Below are positions 1 through 8,099 of a DNA stretch of 64,000 nt, piece after piece. Below the pieces are notes generated by a model. It saw only the letters and a list, made by a program, of their open reading frames with translations, had not been told where the DNA came from and ran no database searches. A program made the translations under genes and the position numbers. This stretch comes from Nocardioides sp. GY 10127 (GTDB taxonomy: Bacteria; Actinomycetota; Actinomycetes; Propionibacteriales; Nocardioidaceae): contig NZ_STGL01000013.1 in the NCBI RefSeq assembly GCF_004919085.1, positions 1 to 64,000 on the forward strand, written 5' to 3'. Each line of letters starts with the position of its first letter. The first letter of the stretch is position 1.

Positions 1-43
1 CATGGCTGACATTGATCACCTCAGAAGGCTTGATGAGCGTGTC

Positions 44-91
44 GGCCCCCTTATTACAAGTAAGGCGCTCTACCAACTGAGCTACACCGGC
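44..91 (-). tRNA. 5' half of tRNA-Thr(UGU); 3' half not found in the window
   Basis: Read on the minus strand from position 91, the sequence has an acceptor 5' strand GCCGGTG (91-85), a good D arm (AGCTCAGTTGGTAGAGC), and an anticodon arm with stem CCTTA/TAAGG (65-61 and 53-49) around loop CTTGTAA, anticodon TGT at 58-56. A normal tRNA would then need about 33 nt of variable loop, T arm (GTTCRANTC-like) and acceptor CACCGGC. None of these can be seen in the remaining 48 nt down to position 1. The gene may be interrupted by an intron or insertion with its 3' part beyond the edge, or it may be a broken copy. Confidence 0.6.
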
Positions 92-196
92 GAGCCCGAC
101 CGGCTCGCACCGGACGGGTCGCGGAGCAGGATAGCCAGGACCGTCCGGTGATCGAGCACTCACCCACGCGGTGACCCGCACGACACACTCGTTCGG

Positions 197-202
197 CACA
201 GT
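197..202 (+). promoter_or_regulatory. -10-like hexamer for leaderless GH13 gene
   Basis: CACAGT lies exactly 6 nt before the ATG at 209 and no Shine-Dalgarno sequence is present. It is a weak hexamer, but it sits at the same spacing as the better TANNNT boxes elsewhere in the window. Confidence 0.35.
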
Positions 203-208
203 GGCCCC

Positions 209-2089
209 ATGACCGACCAGCCCTCGCCCGATCTGCTCCGCGAGCCGCACCACGACGGGTCCCCGCTGTACTGCGACGCCGAGACCCCGACGATCGGCTG
301 GGCCGTCAAGGTCCGCGTCCGCACCGACCCCGCGGACCCCACCACACAGATGTGGATCCGCACCACCTACGACGCCGAGCCGGTCTACCACCAGTGCGTC
401 CAGGTGCACCGCGACGACCTGCCCGCGGGCTCGTCGTGGTGGGAGGGCGAGCTGCCGGTGCACAACCCGGTCACGCACTACCGCTTCCTCCTCGCGGACG
501 ACGCGGGCGCGCAGCGCTGGCTGACGGCGGCCGGGCTGGTCGAGCACGACTGCTCCGACACCTTCGACTTCCGGCTCTCCACCCACCCCGAGGCACCGGC
601 GTGGGGCCGCGACGCTGTCGTCTACCAGATCTTCCCGGACCGGTTCGCCCGCTCGGCGGCCGCCGACGAGCGTCCCACCCCGTCCTGGGCCGTGCCGGCC
701 GCCTGGGACGACACGGTGGTCTTCGAGGGCACCGACCCGCGCACGCCGCTGCAGCTCTTCGGCGGCGACCTGGACGGGGTGGTGGAGCACCTCGACCACG
801 TCGCCGACCTGGGCGTGACCGTGCTCTACACGACGCCGGTCTTCCCCGGTGAGTCCAACCACCGCTACAACGCCTCCACCTTCGACGGGGTCGACGAGCT
901 GCTCGGCGGGGACGCCGCCTACGAGCGGCTCTCCGCCGCCGTCCACGAGCGTGGGCTGCGCCTGCTGGGCGACCTCACCACCAACCACACCGGGGACACG
1001 CACGAGTGGTTCCGGGCGGCCGCGGCCGACGAGGACGCCCCCACCCGGGACTGGTACTGCTTCCGCCCCCAGGGCGGCTACGAGACGTGGATGGGCCACC
1101 ACACGCTGCCCAAGCTCAACCACACGAACGCCGACATGCGCGCGGCGATGGTCGAGGGGCCGGACTCCGTGGTGGCGAAGTGGCTGCGGCCGCCCTTCGA
1201 CGTCGACGGCTGGCGCATCGACGTCGCGAACATGACGGGCCGACTGGGCGCGGTCGACGTCAACCACGAGATCTCGCGGGCGGTGCGCCGCACGGCCGAG
1301 GCCGAGCGCGAGGACGCCTGGGTCATCGGCGAGCACAACCACGACGCCTCGGGCGACCTCGACGGGGACGGCTGGCACGGCACGATGAACTACTCGGGCT
1401 TCTCCTGGCCGGTGTGGTCGTGGGTGCGTGACCCCGAGACCTCCGCCCGCCCCTTCGGCCGGCCGCTGGCGGTGCCCCGCCGCGGCGGCGCGGCGGTGCT
1501 CGCCACGCTGCGCGAGTGGGCCGCCCGGTACGGCTGGCGGGCCACCGCTCAGTCCTGGAACATCCTCGGCAGCCACGACTCCGCCCGCATCCGCACGCAG
1601 GTGGGCGGGGACGCCGCGGTGCACCGCGTCGCCGCGGGCCTGCAGTTCACGCTCCCCGGCGTGCCGATGCTCTTCGCCGGCGACGAGCTCGGCCTCGAGG
1701 GAGTCCTCGGCGAGGACTCGCGGCGCACCATGCCGTGGGACCGGCCCGACGCCTGGGACACCGCCACGCTCGCGGCCTACCGCGCGCTGGCCGCGCTGCG
1801 CACCTCCACCCCGGCGCTCACCCGCGGCAGCCTGCGCTGGGCCTTCGCGGACGACGACACGCTCGCGTTCGTCCGGGAGCACCCGGCCGGCTCGGTGCTG
1901 GTGGTGGCCCGGCGGGCCGCCGGGGGCGACGTGTCCCTGCCGGCCTCCGCGCTCCTTCCCACCGGCGCCGCGGGGCTGGACGGCTCGCTGCTGCTGGCCA
2001 CCGAGGACGGGGCGGGCGACCTCGCTGTCGACGGCGACGCCCTGCGCGTGCCGGCCGCCGGGCCGGGGTTCGCGGTCTGGGCCCTCTGA
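209..2089 (+). CDS. glycoside hydrolase family 13 (alpha-amylase/neopullulanase-like)
   Basis: This 626-residue protein probably hydrolyses alpha-glucans or maltodextrins. An N-terminal beta-sandwich-like region (about 1-125) resembles the extra domain of cyclomaltodextrinase-type enzymes and precedes the catalytic barrel, which begins near AVVYQIFPDRF. GH13 signatures are present: region I DLTTNH (255-260), the nucleophile Asp338 in DGWRID, the acid/base Glu375 in VIGEH, and Asp457 in GSHDS. No signal peptide is seen, so the enzyme is probably cytoplasmic and acts on imported or stored oligosaccharides. It stands alone, followed by a palindromic repeat array. The exact specificity cannot be read from the sequence. 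Confidence 0.9.
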   Translation: MTDQPSPDLLREPHHDGSPLYCDAETPTIGWAVKVRVRTDPADPTTQMWIRTTYDAEPVYHQCVQVHRDDLPAGSSWWEGELPVHNPVTHYRFLLADDAGAQRWLTAAGLVEHDCSDTFDFRLSTHPEAPAWGRDAVVYQIFPDRFARSAAADERPTPSWAVPAAWDDTVVFEGTDPRTPLQLFGGDLDGVVEHLDHVADLGVTVLYTTPVFPGESNHRYNASTFDGVDELLGGDAAYERLSAAVHERGLRLLGDLTTNHTGDTHEWFRAAAADEDAPTRDWYCFRPQGGYETWMGHHTLPKLNHTNADMRAAMVEGPDSVVAKWLRPPFDVDGWRIDVANMTGRLGAVDVNHEISRAVRRTAEAEREDAWVIGEHNHDASGDLDGDGWHGTMNYSGFSWPVWSWVRDPETSARPFGRPLAVPRRGGAAVLATLREWAARYGWRATAQSWNILGSHDSARIRTQVGGDAAVHRVAAGLQFTLPGVPMLFAGDELGLEGVLGEDSRRTMPWDRPDAWDTATLAAYRALAALRTSTPALTRGSLRWAFADDDTLAFVREHPAGSVLVVARRAAGGDVSLPASALLPTGAAGLDGSLLLATEDGAGDLAVDGDALRVPAAGPGFAVWAL

Positions 2090-2119
2090 CGGCTCGCCCT
2101 CCGGGAGGGTGCTCCGAGA

Positions 2120-2516
2120 CGCACTCGGCAGATGGGCCCACCCGGGGCCCACTACCGACTCCGCCACCGCTGCCCCACCGCACTCAGTAGATGGGCCCGC
2201 CCGGGCCCCACTACCGACCCCACCCCCCCTACCTCACCGCACTCGGTAGACGAGCCCACCCGGGCCCCACTACCGAGTGCATCACCCCTACCCGGCCGCA
2301 CTCAGTAGATGAGCCCACCCGGGCCCCACTACCGACCCCACCACCACTACCCCACCGCACTCAGTAGACGGGCCCACCCGGGCCCCACTACCGACCCCAC
2401 CACCGCAGCCGCACCGCACTCAGTAGACGAGCCCACCCGGGCCCCACTACCGACCCCACCACCGCAGCCGCACCGCACTCAGTAGACGGGCCCACCCGGG
2501 CCCCACTGCCGAGTGC
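2120..2516. repeat. array A: seven palindromic units, exact 59-bp period
   Basis: Seven units begin at 2120, 2179, 2238, 2297, 2356, 2415 and 2474, exactly 59 bp apart. Each has a core of about 42 nt with imperfect dyad symmetry (outer arms like GCACTCRGTAG and CTACCGA(GTGC), inner GGGCCC/GGGCCC arms) and a 17-nt spacer that is also largely shared. It fills most of the gap between the GH13 and DUF4032 genes. The same element occurs in opposite orientation at 26957-27057 and 57446-57605. Confidence 0.9.
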
Positions 2517-2528
2517 GCGGGATGGCTG

Positions 2529-2558
2529 CCCCGGCACCACCCTGCGTAGGCTGCGCGG
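2529..2558 (+). repeat. conserved terminal flank of the 59-bp repeat element, containing the DUF4032 -10 box
   Basis: The stretch CCGGCACCACCCTGCGTAGG just after the last unit of array A recurs in reverse complement at 26916-26943 beside array B. It therefore looks like a defined end of the element. It contains TAGGCT (2547-2552), which sits 6 nt before the GTG at 2559 and is the likely -10 box of a leaderless DUF4032 transcript. Confidence 0.7.
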
Positions 2559-3785
2559 GTGGCACTGAGGATCGTCGCCGCCCGGCCGGACCCGGCCATC
2601 GTGCGGCTGCCGTGGTCGACCCCCCTCGAGGAGTGGGGCGAGGAGTTCGTCGTCCCCCTGCCCCGGGGCCTCTCCCGGCACGTCGTGCGCACCGTGCGGC
2701 TCGGCGAGCGGGTCTACGCGGTCAAGGAGACCCAGGAGCCGATCGCGTTCCGCGAGTACCAGATGCTCCGCGACCTCCAGCGCATCGGCCTGCCCTCGGT
2801 CCTGCCGCAGGGCGTGGTGACCGGGCGGGTGGACAAGGACGGCGAGCCGCTGCCGGCCGCCCTGCTGACCCAGCACCTGCAGTTCTCGCTGCCCTACCGC
2901 AGCCTGTTCACCCACGGCGCCCGGCGCACGAGCCTCCCGCAGCTCGTCGACGCCCTCGTCGTCCTGCTGGTCCGCCTGCATCTCACGGACTTCTACTGGG
3001 GCGACGTCTCGCTCTCCAACGTCCTGTTCCGCCGCAGCGCCGGCGAGCTCGCCGCCTACCTCGTGGACGCCGAGACGGGCGAGCTGAAGAGCACCCTCTC
3101 CCCCGCCCTGCGCGAGCACGACCTCACCGTGGCCTGCGAGAACGTCTTCGCCGAGCTGCTCGACCTCCAGGCCTCCCGCGCCATCGACGACGTCGACCCG
3201 TGGGAGGTCGTCGAGCTCCTGCGCACCCGCTACAGCGAGCTGTGGGACGAGCTGACCGGCAGCGAGTCCTTCTCCGCCGACGACATCTGGCGCATCGAGG
3301 CCCGCATCGAGCGGCTCAACGACCTGGGCTTCGACGTCGAGGAGCTCGACATCGTCACCGACATCGACGGCGACGAGGTGCGCATCCAGCCCCGGGTCGT
3401 CGAGCTCGGGCACCACCGCCGGGAGCTCCAGTCCCTCACCGGCCTGGACGTCGAGGACAACCAGGCCCGCCGGCTGCTCAACGACATCGCGGCCTTCCAG
3501 GCCAGCCGCGACCTCGGCCGCGAGGACCGCACCCTCGTCGCCGCCCGCTGGATGAGCGAGGTCTACGAGCCGGTGATCGCGATGGTCCCCCTGGACCAGC
3601 GCGGCAAGCTCGAGCCCCCGGAGTTCTTCCACGAGGTGCTCGAGCACCGCTGGTACCTCTCCGAGCAGGCGGGGCACCACGTCCGCATCAAGGTCGCGGC
3701 CGAGGACTACATCGTCACCCAGCTGCACGCCCGGCGCGACGAGGCCATCGCCGTCGACCCCGAGGCCGACGACCTCGAGGCCTGA
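2559..3785 (+). CDS. DUF4032 protein with a kinase-like N-terminal region
   Basis: This 408-residue cytoplasmic protein matches the actinobacterial DUF4032 family. Its first half has a lipopolysaccharide-kinase/protein-kinase-like pattern: YAVKE (a candidate lysine strand), FYWGDVSLSNVLF (catalytic-loop-like, with D and N) and LVDAETGE (DFG-like position). The C-terminal half, rich in acidic and Arg residues, is the DUF4032 part. The function is not established. The GTG start at 2559 is chosen because TAGGCT lies 6 nt upstream and there is no ribosome-binding site, which fits leaderless translation. The gene is convergent with the metallophosphatase gene (11-nt gap). Confidence 0.8.
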   Translation: MALRIVAARPDPAIVRLPWSTPLEEWGEEFVVPLPRGLSRHVVRTVRLGERVYAVKETQEPIAFREYQMLRDLQRIGLPSVLPQGVVTGRVDKDGEPLPAALLTQHLQFSLPYRSLFTHGARRTSLPQLVDALVVLLVRLHLTDFYWGDVSLSNVLFRRSAGELAAYLVDAETGELKSTLSPALREHDLTVACENVFAELLDLQASRAIDDVDPWEVVELLRTRYSELWDELTGSESFSADDIWRIEARIERLNDLGFDVEELDIVTDIDGDEVRIQPRVVELGHHRRELQSLTGLDVEDNQARRLLNDIAAFQASRDLGREDRTLVAARWMSEVYEPVIAMVPLDQRGKLEPPEFFHEVLEHRWYLSEQAGHHVRIKVAAEDYIVTQLHARRDEAIAVDPEADDLEA

Positions 3786-3796
3786 GCCGCCCGGCC

Positions 3797-5530
3797 TCAA
3801 CGACCGGAGGAGCGGGACGCGACCTTTCCCGGCGAGGCCGACGACGACCCGCGCGACGTGGGCACCGTGGACGTCGAGACCGACCCCGGTTCCCCGCCGG
3901 TCGCCTCGGCCGCGGCCTGCGCCGCCTCCTCGGCTGCGTCGACGTCCGCGTCGAGCCCGGTGAGGGCGACGTAGTCCTCCACGTCCCACGTGCCGTCGGT
4001 CTGGAGCAGCACGCCCTGGAGGCCCACCGGCACGCCGTCGCGGTACGTCAGCAGCGTCATCTGCGCCTCCCGCCGCGGTTTGGAGCCGAGCGCGAAGGCG
4101 TACGCCGCGCCGCCGGTGGTGCCGGTCGTGAAGGAGTAGCCGAGCTCCCCGTTCTCCCCGGTCACGGCCGTCGGGCCCTCCTGGACGTGGGTGTGCCCGC
4201 CGACCACGAGGTCGACGCAGCCGCGCTCCAGCGCCGGGTCGCCGAGGTTCGCGTCGTGCACGAGCATGGTGGTGATCCGCTCGTCGCTGTCGCAGGCGGC
4301 GTCCGCCAGCCGGTCGGCCACCTCCGCGAACGTCAGCCCCGTCTCGTCGCGCCAGTTCCCCAGCCCGGAGGCGCGGGGGTCCGCGGTGCCGAGCAGCGTG
4401 CTGCCCGCCGGGCCGTCGATCACCTGCCCGTCGAGCTCGGTCCACCCCCGGTCGGCCAGGTAGGAGCTCACGAAGGTGCCGTTGTCGTGGTTGCCGGAGA
4501 CGGCGAAGCGCGGCAGGTCGGAGAACGCGGCCTGGAGGGAGTCCAGCGAGAACGCCTCCCAGGTGGAGCCCGTGGACGTGTCGTCCCCGGCGTCCATCAC
4601 CGCGACGGCGCCGCCGGCGTCGCCGACCGCCCGCGCCACGGCGTCCATCCCGATGTTGTCGTGCCGGTCCGAGACGAGCAGCACCACCTGCTCGCCCTCC
4701 AGCGGCGTGCGCACGTCGAGGTCGGCCGCCTCCTCGGCGGCCGCGGAGTAGAACTCCTTGGACGTGTCGTAGGTGTCGATCGCGGACTCGATGAGCCGCT
4801 GGGTCTGGTTCGTCGTGACGTCGCCGCGCACCTCCACGCCCGCCAGCTCCGCGGCCACCGACGACGGCAGCATCACGTCGTCGCCGAGGAAGTCCGCCAG
4901 GGACGTCCAAGACCGCTCGTCGTCGGTCTGGTCGTCGTCGGACTCCCACGGCTGCCAGAACGCGACCACGAGCGCCAGCCCGGTCGCCGCGGCCACCGCG
5001 CCCCGGCGGGTCGGCAGGGCCGCCCGCAGCTCCGCGCGCCGGCGGCGCCCCAGCAGGAGCACCGCCGCCACCGGCAGCGCCCCCAGGACGGCACCGCGCA
5101 GCGCGGCCGCCCGGGCCATGGAGACCAGCTCGCGGCGCAGCTTCTCCTCGACGCCGTCGGGGGCGGAGGCCAGGTACGCGTAGCGCTTGACCAGCTCGGC
5201 CGTGCTGGACGCCTCCGTCTTGCCCAGCTGGACGTCGAGGCCGACGAGGCTGCCCGTGTCGACCCGCAGGTCCGGCAGGACCGGCCCGGTGCGCAGCACC
5301 GCGTGACCGGTGAGCGTCGGCCGCAGGACCGCGTCGTGGCTGGCCAGCGTCACGTCCCGCGAGGAGCCCAGGAAGAGCAGCACGGCCGCCGGCGCCGCGA
5401 CCAGCAGCCACAGGCCCGCGAGCGCCCCCACGGCCGCGACCAGTCGCCGTCGGCTGTACGGCCGGATCCCGCCCGGCTCGGAGGCGGGCCCGGGGGCCGG
5501 CTCGGGTGCGTGCTGGTCGGGGTCGGTCAT
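3797..5530 (-). CDS. membrane-anchored metallophosphoesterase
   Basis: The protein has 577 residues. It starts with a Pro-rich cytoplasmic stretch, a transmembrane helix near 35-55, a second hydrophobic segment near 150-170 and a third near 190-205, then a calcineurin-like phosphoesterase domain. Visible metal-site motifs include VSDRHDN, VSGNHDN (GNHD) and VGGHTHV (GGHTH). The usual first motif DxH appears as SDRH. A Ser/Thr-rich tail follows. It probably acts at the outer face of the membrane on an unknown phosphoester. ATG 5530 is preceded by GGAAGGA at a good distance. It lies downstream of rlmB (80-nt gap) in the same direction. Confidence 0.82.
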   Translation of the reverse strand: MTDPDQHAPEPAPGPASEPGGIRPYSRRRLVAAVGALAGLWLLVAAPAAVLLFLGSSRDVTLASHDAVLRPTLTGHAVLRTGPVLPDLRVDTGSLVGLDVQLGKTEASSTAELVKRYAYLASAPDGVEEKLRRELVSMARAAALRGAVLGALPVAAVLLLGRRRRAELRAALPTRRGAVAAATGLALVVAFWQPWESDDDQTDDERSWTSLADFLGDDVMLPSSVAAELAGVEVRGDVTTNQTQRLIESAIDTYDTSKEFYSAAAEEAADLDVRTPLEGEQVVLLVSDRHDNIGMDAVARAVGDAGGAVAVMDAGDDTSTGSTWEAFSLDSLQAAFSDLPRFAVSGNHDNGTFVSSYLADRGWTELDGQVIDGPAGSTLLGTADPRASGLGNWRDETGLTFAEVADRLADAACDSDERITTMLVHDANLGDPALERGCVDLVVGGHTHVQEGPTAVTGENGELGYSFTTGTTGGAAYAFALGSKPRREAQMTLLTYRDGVPVGLQGVLLQTDGTWDVEDYVALTGLDADVDAAEEAAQAAAEATGGEPGSVSTSTVPTSRGSSSASPGKVASRSSGR

Positions 5531-5610
5531 CGGTCCTTCCGGGGTGGACGGGGACGCGCCGGACACGGCCCGCCCGTGGTCGTCATCGACCGCGGCGGGC
5601 GGCTCCTGAG

Positions 5611-6558
5611 TCAGCCCCGCAGGCGGGCGACCTCGTAGAGCGCCACGGACGCGGCCACGCCGGCGTTGAGCGACTCCACCTGGTTGGCCATCGGGATGGA
5701 GACGAGCTGGTCGCAGGTCTCGGCCACCAGCCGGGACAGGCCGTTGCCCTCCGAGCCGACCACCACGACGAGCGGTCCGTCCGCGAGCTCGAGACCGGTC
5801 ACGCCGACCTCGCCGTCCGCGGCCAGGCCGATCACCATGCAGCCCGCGTCCTGGTACTCCTTGAGCTGGCGGGTCAGGTTCACCGTCTGGGCCACCGGGA
5901 TGCGGGCGGCCGCGCCGGCGGAGGTCTTCCACGCGCTGGCGGTCATGCCGGCGGCCCGGCGCTCGGGGATGACCACGCCGTGGGCGCCGAACGCGGCGGC
6001 GGACCGGACGACGGCGCCGAGGTTGCGCGGGTCGGTGACCGAGTCCAGCGCGACGATGAGCGGCGGGCGGCCCTCGTCCTTGGCGCGGTCGAGCAGGTCG
6101 TCCGGGTGGGCGTACTCGTACGCCGGGATGCGGGCGGCCAGGCCCTGGTGGACGGCGCCGAAGGTGAGTCGGTCGAGCTCGGTGCGGCTGACCTCCATCA
6201 GCGCGATGCCGCGGTCGGCGGCCATCTCGAACGCCTCGCGGAGCCGCGCGTCCCGCTCGGCACCCTCGGCGACGAAGACGGCGTTGACCGGGACGCCCTC
6301 GCGCAGCGCCTCGACGACGGGGTTGCGCCCGGCGATCCACTCGACGTCGCTGGTCTTGCGGCCGCGCTGCGGACGCTTGCTCGCGTCCCGCTGCTTGGCC
6401 TGCTCGGCCTTGAACGCCTTGTGGTACGGGCGGTCCTTGGCCTTGGGGGTGGGGCCCTTGCCCTCCAGGCCGCGCTTCACGCGCCCGCCGGAGCCGGCGG
6501 TGGGGTTGCCCTTGCCCGTCTTCTTGATGGCGCCTCGGCGCTGGGAGTTACCGGCCAT
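5611..6558 (-). CDS. rlmB: 23S rRNA 2'-O-methyltransferase of the SpoU/TrmH family (RlmB-like)
   Basis: This 315-residue SPOUT methyltransferase has a lysine/arginine-rich N-terminal extension (about 1-70), common in actinobacterial members. A substrate-binding domain starts at WIAGRNPVVEAL, and the SPOUT knot carries the three family motifs: DSVTDPRNLGAVVRSA, VGSEGNGLS and IPMANQVESLNAGVAASV. It is predicted to methylate a guanosine ribose in 23S rRNA using SAM. The start lies 4 nt beyond the cysS stop, so the two are probably co-transcribed, the usual actinobacterial cysS-rlmB arrangement. Confidence 0.92.
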   Translation of the reverse strand: MAGNSQRRGAIKKTGKGNPTAGSGGRVKRGLEGKGPTPKAKDRPYHKAFKAEQAKQRDASKRPQRGRKTSDVEWIAGRNPVVEALREGVPVNAVFVAEGAERDARLREAFEMAADRGIALMEVSRTELDRLTFGAVHQGLAARIPAYEYAHPDDLLDRAKDEGRPPLIVALDSVTDPRNLGAVVRSAAAFGAHGVVIPERRAAGMTASAWKTSAGAAARIPVAQTVNLTRQLKEYQDAGCMVIGLAADGEVGVTGLELADGPLVVVVGSEGNGLSRLVAETCDQLVSIPMANQVESLNAGVAASVALYEVARLRG

Positions 6559-6562
6559 GTCG

Positions 6563-7972
6563 TCACACGCTCCACTTCGGGCCGTCGGGGGTGTCGGTGA
6601 CCTCGATGCCGGCCGCCTTGATCTGGTCGCGGATCGCGTCCGCGGTGGCGAAGTCCTTCGCCGCGCGCGCCGCCGCGCGCTGGTCGAGCAGGCCGGCGAC
6701 GAGCGCGTCGACCGCGGAGGTGAGCGCCTCGTCCGCCCCCGCGGAGGCCTGCGGGCCCCACGCCTCGTCGGCCGGGTCGAGGCCCAGCACGCCGAGCATC
6801 GCACGGACGGCCGCCACCTGCGCGGACACGTCGGTGCCCTCGCCGAGCAGGCGGTTGCCCTCGCGCACGGTGTCGAAGAGGACGGCCACGGCCGCCGGCG
6901 TCCCGAGGTCGTCGTCCATGGCCGCGGCGAACGCGTCGGGCACCTCGCCCGCCGCGGTCGCGGCGCCGAGGGCGGCGTCCGCCCGCTCGAGGAAGGCCTC
7001 GATGCGCTGGTAGCCCTTGGCGGCCTCCTCCAGCGCCTCGAAGGAGAACTCGACGTGGCTGCGGTAGTGCGCGGCCACCACGTAGTAGCGCAGCTCGGCG
7101 CCGCGGAAGCGCTGGAGCACCGCCGGGATGGTGAGGCTGTTGCCGAGCGACTTGCTCATCTTCTCGCCGGCGGTGGTGATCCACGCGTTGTGCATCCAGA
7201 AGGACGCGAAGCCGTGCCCGGCCGCACGGGACTGGGCCAGCTCGTTCTCGTGGTGGGGGAAGCGCAGGTCGAGACCGCCGCCGTGGATGTCGAAGGCGGT
7301 CCCGAGGTACTTCCCGGCCATCGCCGAGCACTCGATGTGCCAGCCCGGCCGACCGCGGCCCCACGGGCTGGGCCAGGACGCGGTGCGCGGCTCGGTCGCG
7401 GACTTCCAGCCCTTCCAGAGGGCGAAGTCGCGCGGGTCCCGCTTGCCCCGCGGATCGGCGTCCTCGGCGGCCTCCATGTCCTCGACGCCCTGCCGGGTCA
7501 GCTCCCCGTAGGCGCCCCACGAGCGGACGTCGAAGTACACGTCGCCGGAGCCGTCGGGAGCCGGGTAGGCGTGCCCGCGCTCGATCAGCTGCTCGATGAG
7601 CTCGAGCATCTCCGGGACGTGACCGGTCGCCAGCGGCTCGTAGGTCGGCGGGGCGACGTTGAGCAGCGCGTAGGCCCGGTCGAGCTCGCGCTTCATGGCC
7701 GCCGCGTGGGCGTACCAGGGCACGCCCGCCGCCTCGGCCTTGGTGAGGATCTTGTCGTCGATGTCGGTGACGTTGCGGACGAAGTCGACCGCGTACCCGC
7801 GGTGCGCCAACCAGCGGCGCAGCACGTCGAAGTTCACAGCGGAGCGGACGTGGCCCACGTGCGGCTCGCTCTGCACGGTGAGACCGCAGACGTAGACCCC
7901 CACCCGACCCTCGACGAGGGGGGTGAAGTCGCGGACGTCGCGGGTCGCGGTGTCGTACAGGCGCAGGCTCAC
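6563..7972 (-). CDS. cysS: cysteinyl-tRNA synthetase
   Basis: At 469 residues this class I aminoacyl-tRNA synthetase has the normal length. The HIGH motif is HVGH (38-41), the KMSKS loop is exact (271-275), Cys29 in YVCGLTV and the later GWHIECS, HHENE residues supply the zinc site. The GTG start at 7972 gives the typical VSLRLYDTATR N-terminus and has TAGACT 7 nt upstream, with no Shine-Dalgarno sequence. Longer upstream reading frames are non-coding shadow. It heads the cysS-rlmB-phosphoesterase unit and is divergent from the C39-like gene. Confidence 0.96.
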   Translation of the reverse strand: MSLRLYDTATRDVRDFTPLVEGRVGVYVCGLTVQSEPHVGHVRSAVNFDVLRRWLAHRGYAVDFVRNVTDIDDKILTKAEAAGVPWYAHAAAMKRELDRAYALLNVAPPTYEPLATGHVPEMLELIEQLIERGHAYPAPDGSGDVYFDVRSWGAYGELTRQGVEDMEAAEDADPRGKRDPRDFALWKGWKSATEPRTASWPSPWGRGRPGWHIECSAMAGKYLGTAFDIHGGGLDLRFPHHENELAQSRAAGHGFASFWMHNAWITTAGEKMSKSLGNSLTIPAVLQRFRGAELRYYVVAAHYRSHVEFSFEALEEAAKGYQRIEAFLERADAALGAATAAGEVPDAFAAAMDDDLGTPAAVAVLFDTVREGNRLLGEGTDVSAQVAAVRAMLGVLGLDPADEAWGPQASAGADEALTSAVDALVAGLLDQRAAARAAKDFATADAIRDQIKAAGIEVTDTPDGPKWSV

Positions 7973-7979
7973 GGCGGCC

Positions 7980-7985
7980 AGTCTA
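7980..7985 (-). promoter_or_regulatory. -10 box for leaderless cysS
   Basis: TAGACT on the minus strand lies 7 nt before the GTG start of cysS, with no ribosome-binding site between them. Confidence 0.55.
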
Positions 7986-8087
7986 GGAGCGCGGTGGGGT
8001 CGCGGTCCCATCCTCGCGCGGGAGGGGCCTGACGCGCGTGCCCGTGGGGCTTGCGTGAAGCCAGGGGCGGAGGGGACGGCTGTGACG

Positions 8088-8093
8088 TACCGT
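8088..8093 (+). promoter_or_regulatory. -10 box for leaderless C39-like gene
   Basis: TACCGT lies 6 nt before the ATG at 8100. This supports that ATG over the in-frame GTG at 8082, which has a competing GGAGG at 8069-8073. Confidence 0.5.
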
Positions 8094-8099
8094 GCTGCG

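Noticed and set aside
1..91. Definite group I intron in the tRNA
   Set aside because: No P1 with a U-G pair at the splice site and no P/Q/R/S core can be shown in the 48 available bases.
2120..2516. CRISPR array
   Set aside because: The period is regular, but the 17-nt spacers are nearly the same in each unit, the repeat is 42 nt, and no cas gene is in the window.
2388..5411. Long minus-strand frame over DUF4032 and the metallophosphatase
   Set aside because: Composition is typical of an antisense or frame-shifted shadow, and it crosses two well-supported genes.
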